From assembly GCA_014382645.1 (NCBI GenBank), contig JACNJI010000266.1, forward strand, positions 1 to 10,772: 10,772 bases of DNA, in the 5' to 3' direction. The position numbers and the translations under genes were made by a program. Positions within the stretch are counted from its first letter, which is position 1. Every line of letters begins with the position of its first letter. The DNA comes from Verrucomicrobiota bacterium. GTDB lineage: Bacteria; Verrucomicrobiota; Verrucomicrobiia; Opitutales; Seribacteraceae. Positions 8,315 to 10,772 of this stretch are shown here, in pieces. The notes under the pieces are model-generated. The model worked only from the letters and a program-made list of their open reading frames with translations, ran no database searches and had not been told where the DNA came from.

Positions 8315-9349
8315 TTATCCGCCGGTGGCTTCGCGGAACCTGCGAAGAGCATGTGCGGCATGGTACAACCCACCATCGCTGAACACCTCAGTGGGAAACT
8401 TTTCCAAATCAGTCACCATCCGGTTAATCGCCTTGAGCACCCAGTCCTGCGTCAACTCATCGGGCGAGAGTGCAACGCTCATCCATTCGAGAGCGTGCCC
8501 GGTGGAGCTGATTAGCTGACGAGGAGTACGCGGTCTTGCAGAGCGAAAAAACACGGCGGCGGAAAAGGCTCCGTCTTTCTGTTGGTAGTCCTTCGTGATA
8601 GCGACGTATTTATCCAAATATTTCTTCGCATCTTTCCATACTCCGACGAGCTTGCCGCCTTGGTCTAGATATTTCCGAAGAGCGTAGGCGACCCCGTACA
8701 AATGGTGCGGACCACCCTCCGTTTCACGTCGCGGATCACGTTGAATGGCCAAACGCATGACATCCTCGACTCGATATTTCTTACCCGTATCGGTCTTCCA
8801 TTCCTCGTCAAAAGGAACATAGGTCGAGACAGCGACCAGGGTCCAGCCAAGTTCCTGATCCTCGCGAAAGCCCTTCTTGGCGAAGTCCAACTTGTCCTGC
8901 ACCGTGAATTTCCTTCCCGTGCGTGAAACGATTTCACGATCCAACTTCACACCCGCATCGGCATAGGCAAACAAGAACTGATCCACGTGATCCTGAATGA
9001 GGAAGGACTTATCCCCTTTGCCCCGGGTCTTCAAGGTAGGCACACCTTTGACGTCTTGATAAATCAGTTTGCCTTCGAACTTGGCGTGGTGGGTAAGATA
9101 GTCGATGGCATTTAGCTTCCGGTCAGACTCAACGTCGAAAACCTCCAAGTCGTGCTCAAAGGCCACCACCGCATGCATCACGACCCAAGGGGTGTTCACG
9201 TCGCTACGAAGCGGACGGGCATGCGCTTTCTTGATCACCTTATCGATTCGAACCGAAAGAGCTTTCGGCACGGAATCGCCAACGGCAAGTCCTGCAGACG
9301 ATAGAAAGGCAAGGCAGTTGACTGCGAAAAAGAAAATGTACTTCTTCAT
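8315..9349 (-). CDS. Secreted all-helical, alpha/alpha-toroid-like protein of unknown function
   Basis: This 344-residue protein starts with a clear signal peptide (MKKYIFFFAVNCLAFLSSAGLA), fixing the start at the ATG at 9349. The rest is predicted mainly helical. Amphipathic helices with a His or aromatic at a similar place recur: TPWVVMHAVVAF (53-64), DHVDQFLFAYA (120-130), HHLYGVAYALRKYL (215-228), TGHALEWMSVAL (283-294) and LYHAAHALRRF (328-338). This spacing resembles the alpha/alpha toroid of terpenoid-cyclase-like or six-hairpin proteins. I have a vague memory of similar uncharacterised proteins in Planctomycetes and Verrucomicrobia. No DxDD cyclase motif or glycosidase acid pair stands out, so no enzyme activity is assigned. 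It lies between the TIM-barrel gene (31 bases upstream) and the serine hydrolase gene (27 bases downstream) and is probably cotranscribed with both. It may be a structural or substrate-binding partner of these exported enzymes. Confidence 0.8.
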   Translation of the reverse strand: MKKYIFFFAVNCLAFLSSAGLAVGDSVPKALSVRIDKVIKKAHARPLRSDVNTPWVVMHAVVAFEHDLEVFDVESDRKLNAIDYLTHHAKFEGKLIYQDVKGVPTLKTRGKGDKSFLIQDHVDQFLFAYADAGVKLDREIVSRTGRKFTVQDKLDFAKKGFREDQELGWTLVAVSTYVPFDEEWKTDTGKKYRVEDVMRLAIQRDPRRETEGGPHHLYGVAYALRKYLDQGGKLVGVWKDAKKYLDKYVAITKDYQQKDGAFSAAVFFRSARPRTPRQLISSTGHALEWMSVALSPDELTQDWVLKAINRMVTDLEKFPTEVFSDGGLYHAAHALRRFREATGG

Positions 9350-9380
9350 TTGATTTGTTTTTCTTCGAAACTAAAGCGGG

Positions 9381-10493
9381 TCAACTTCTCGCGCCTAAAC
9401 CAAGAGTTTCCTTTGAATACTTTATGCTACGTTCCAGCTCCGCGATTTGATAATCTTGTTGAGCCTTCTTTCGATCGGCACCCTTCGGAACCTTGAAGGA
9501 CTCCATGGGAGTTCCCGCTTTCGCTAACCCGACGAATCCAGCGAAACCATCCGCACCGATAGATTCGTAGGGTTTCCAGAAATCCTTTTCCAAGTAGGGG
9601 AACGGCTTGGAGAATCCGGATATGATTTCTAGCTGAACGGGAACTTGAGGGCAAAGCTCCGCCCATCTTTTGGCAAAAGCCTTCATGTCCACGCAACCTT
9701 CGCCCATGGCGGTCCATTGCACCGATGCGCCATTATCGATTTCCCATATCATCGAATCGCGGATGCCACTGGAAACCGCATACGGGGCGAGATTTTCGAG
9801 GGTGTCGAGAGGGTCTTCCATGGTCCAGGTGGCGTTACCCGAATCTAGCGTGGCACCGACGTATTCAGGACCTGCCCGCTCGATCAGGTCGGCAAGCTCA
9901 CGACTATGCATGTCGCCCGCATGGTTCTCTATGGCGATCTTGACTCCGGCATCGAGGGCATGCTTGCGAACGTTTTTGCAAACCTGAATCGTGCTTTCGA
10001 TATGCTTTTGAATACCTCCGGGCCCCTTACGGTCTTCCATGCTGCCGAGGTAACAACGAGCCACGGGCGAACCTAAGGCTTTGGCCACTTTCAGAAGATG
10101 CTTGAGGTGATCTTCCGCAGAACCGTACTTATCGATGAATTTTGGAGAGGTGGGACATATGCCCCCGGTGCCGGCGTGAATGGCGATCCCGAACTTGTCC
10201 GCCTGTTGCTTGATCTCCTTCAGGTAACCGGTATCGTGACTTTCGAACACGTCCAAGTCGGAAAACAAAATGGTGTCCACCTTCTGCTTGTTTCCGTATT
10301 CCAGAAGTCGAGGAGCCTTCCATCCCAAGGCTCGAATGGAAAAGTTGTCGAAACCAAGCTTCACTTTAGTCGAAGGAGCCGGACTTGGTTTGCCCAAAAG
10401 GCGAACGGGGACCGAAGCGGAGATTAAGCCCGTGGCGATAGCGGCGTTTTGGAGAAAAGAGCGGCGATTAAGGGAAGAGTCAGATTGTTTCAT
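9381..10493 (-). CDS. Tat-exported TIM-barrel protein, sugar phosphate isomerase/epimerase-like
   Basis: This 370-residue protein has a twin-arginine signal at its N-terminus: NRRSFLQ at 9-15, followed by the weakly hydrophobic stretch AAIATGLISASVPV. It is therefore probably folded in the cytoplasm, perhaps with a metal, and exported through Tat. Residues 43-330 read as a xylose-isomerase-like TIM barrel (AP-endonuclease-2 superfamily). Strand-end motifs are AIHAGTGGI (104-112), ARCYLG (145-150), KIAIENHAGD (185-194, likely metal ligand Glu189), GATLDSGN (213-220, Asp217), GIRDS (243-247), MGEGCVDMKAF (263-273) and QLEI (287-290, Glu289). The usual HxKD motif is replaced by GIRD, so the canonical His ligand is missing. 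A charged C-terminal helix (336-360) follows. It is the first gene of the second minus-strand run. Isomerase or epimerase activity is inferred from the fold only, and export is odd for an enzyme on phosphorylated sugars. Confidence 0.88.
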   Translation of the reverse strand: MKQSDSSLNRRSFLQNAAIATGLISASVPVRLLGKPSPAPSTKVKLGFDNFSIRALGWKAPRLLEYGNKQKVDTILFSDLDVFESHDTGYLKEIKQQADKFGIAIHAGTGGICPTSPKFIDKYGSAEDHLKHLLKVAKALGSPVARCYLGSMEDRKGPGGIQKHIESTIQVCKNVRKHALDAGVKIAIENHAGDMHSRELADLIERAGPEYVGATLDSGNATWTMEDPLDTLENLAPYAVSSGIRDSMIWEIDNGASVQWTAMGEGCVDMKAFAKRWAELCPQVPVQLEIISGFSKPFPYLEKDFWKPYESIGADGFAGFVGLAKAGTPMESFKVPKGADRKKAQQDYQIAELERSIKYSKETLGLGARS

Positions 10494-10571
10494 GGTCAGT
10501 CTAGAATTAGCTGTAAAATCATCATGATTAATGGAGCAGAGTTACTTTCGCTAGGGCAACCCCTACGCCAA

Positions 10572-10598
10572 GGCAACAAACTTTCCAATCAGTTTGCC
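10572..10598. repeat. Imperfect inverted repeat in the divergent intergenic region
   Basis: Arms CAAACT (10577-10582) and AGTTTG (10591-10596) pair perfectly across an 8-base loop. An outer GG/CC pair (10572-10573 with 10597-10598) extends the stem after a 3-base bulge. It lies about 20 bases upstream of the predicted -35 box of the right-edge gene and about 80 bases upstream of the Tat-protein start. It could be an operator for one or both genes. No run of T follows on either strand, so it does not look like an intrinsic terminator. A six-base core can arise by chance. Confidence 0.3.
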
Positions 10599-10619
10599 CC
10601 ATTTAGAAAGTCGAGGCGT

Positions 10620-10648
10620 TTGCATTTCATGCCTTTCAAGCATATAAT
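10620..10648 (+). promoter_or_regulatory. Sigma70-type promoter for the right-edge gene
   Basis: A perfect TATAAT -10 box lies at 10643-10648. TTGCAT at 10620-10625 stands 17 bases upstream as a weak -35 box (TTG plus spacing match; three of six bases). Transcription would start near 10655, leaving only about ten bases before the ATG at 10665. The strong -10 box, ideal spacing and an open frame directly downstream support it together. The local AT-richness lowers its weight. Confidence 0.5.
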
Positions 10649-10664
10649 ATTTAAGCGTAATACC

Positions 10665-10718
10665 ATGAAAATGAAAAACAAGGAAACCGAACTCTTCGAG
10701 TACAAGTTTCATTTTCAT
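10665..10718 (+). repeat. Perfect 12-bp inverted repeat enclosing a start codon
   Basis: The left arm ATGAAAATGAAA (10665-10676) and right arm TTTCATTTTCAT (10707-10718) are exact reverse complements, separated by 30 bases. The loop holds a smaller ACTC-TTC-GAGT hairpin (10691-10701). The left arm contains both candidate start codons (10665 and 10671) of the gene leaving the window. In mRNA the stem would bury the initiation region. The arms encode MKMK and FHFH in the same frame, so coincidence from low-complexity codons is possible. Confidence 0.55.
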
Positions 10719-10772
10719 CTGGGCGATGACCTCGGGTCGGCAGACAAGTCCGTCCACGCTCACGCTCGTAAT
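10665..10772 (+). CDS. N-terminal fragment of an unrecognised plus-strand gene (3' partial)
   Basis: From ATG 10665 the frame is open for 36 codons to the window edge. It reads MKMKNKETELFEY, then KFHFHLGDDLGSADKS, then VHAHARN. I do not recognise a family. There is no signal peptide or membrane segment in the visible part. Four histidines (FHFH and HAH) and an acidic GDD stretch are notable but prove nothing. Support for a real gene is the TATAAT promoter just upstream, the protein-like composition and the divergent layout. The frame is also open further upstream, with in-frame ATGs at 10524 and 10629. The predicted transcription start near 10655 favours 10665 or 10671. A minus-strand frame over the same bases, entering from the right edge and stopping at 10563, is the competing reading but looks less protein-like. 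No Shine-Dalgarno motif is present. Confidence 0.5.
   Translation, partial: MKMKNKETELFEYKFHFHLGDDLGSADKSVHAHARN

Noticed and set aside
7670..8515. 281-codon plus-strand frame antisense to the serine hydrolase and toroid genes
   Set aside because: Despite its length, it overlaps two strongly supported minus-strand genes with signal peptides and intact motifs. Its own translation shows no domain.
10521..10528. Eight-base palindrome ATCATGAT upstream of the Tat-protein gene
   Set aside because: It is too short to distinguish from chance in an AT-rich spacer.
10563..10772. Minus-strand open frame entering from the right edge and stopping at 10563
   Set aside because: Its translation is an implausible mix (repeated hydrophobic/His stretches that mirror the plus-strand Lys-rich start). 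It would run across the consensus plus-strand promoter, and the plus-strand reading is better supported.

Overview
The window looks like chromosomal DNA of a PVC-superphylum bacterium, most likely a free-living Verrucomicrobiota or a close relative. This rests on remembered family resemblance, not a search. The clearest pointer is the left-edge gene, a DUF6797-type sugar-dehydrogenase-like beta-propeller protein that I know mainly from Verrucomicrobia and Planctomycetes. Other hints are the Tat-exported TIM-barrel 'isomerase', the several large secreted hydrolases, and the absence of Shine-Dalgarno motifs before every start codon I could inspect. There is no rRNA, tRNA, CRISPR array, insertion sequence or phage gene. 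Coding density is very high: no gene-free stretch reaches 300 bases, and the longest is the 171 bases at 10494-10664.

Layout from left to right. (1) A plus-strand gene enters from the left edge and ends at 1196: the C-terminal 397 residues of the DUF6797-type protein. (2) A minus-strand three-gene run, 6279 down to 1201, encodes a thymidine/pyrimidine-nucleoside phosphorylase, a secreted protein of unknown function and a large secreted CehA/McbA-type PHP metallohydrolase. The gaps are 54 and 69 bases. (3) A single plus-strand gene, 6385-7023, encodes a histidine-phosphatase-superfamily enzyme and diverges from the phosphorylase. (4) A second minus-strand three-gene run, 10493 down to 7031, encodes a Tat-signal TIM-barrel protein, a secreted helical-toroid-like protein and a secreted beta-lactamase-fold serine hydrolase. 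The gaps are 31 and 27 bases. (5) At the right edge, a strong-looking promoter leads into the first 36 codons of a plus-strand gene that leaves the window.

How the genes may work together. Five of the eight genes carry export signals, so the region mostly serves the cell envelope or periplasm. In both minus-strand runs the secreted enzymes are plausibly used on small organic substrates (esters, lactones, sugars), but the sequence does not identify a substrate. The cytoplasmic phosphorylase and phosphatase are ordinary salvage or housekeeping enzymes.

I see no convincing new defence, mobile or biosynthetic system. The most unusual structural signal is a perfect 12-bp inverted repeat at 10665-10676/10707-10718. 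Its left arm contains the start codon of the right-edge gene, about 17 bases downstream of a consensus TATAAT box.
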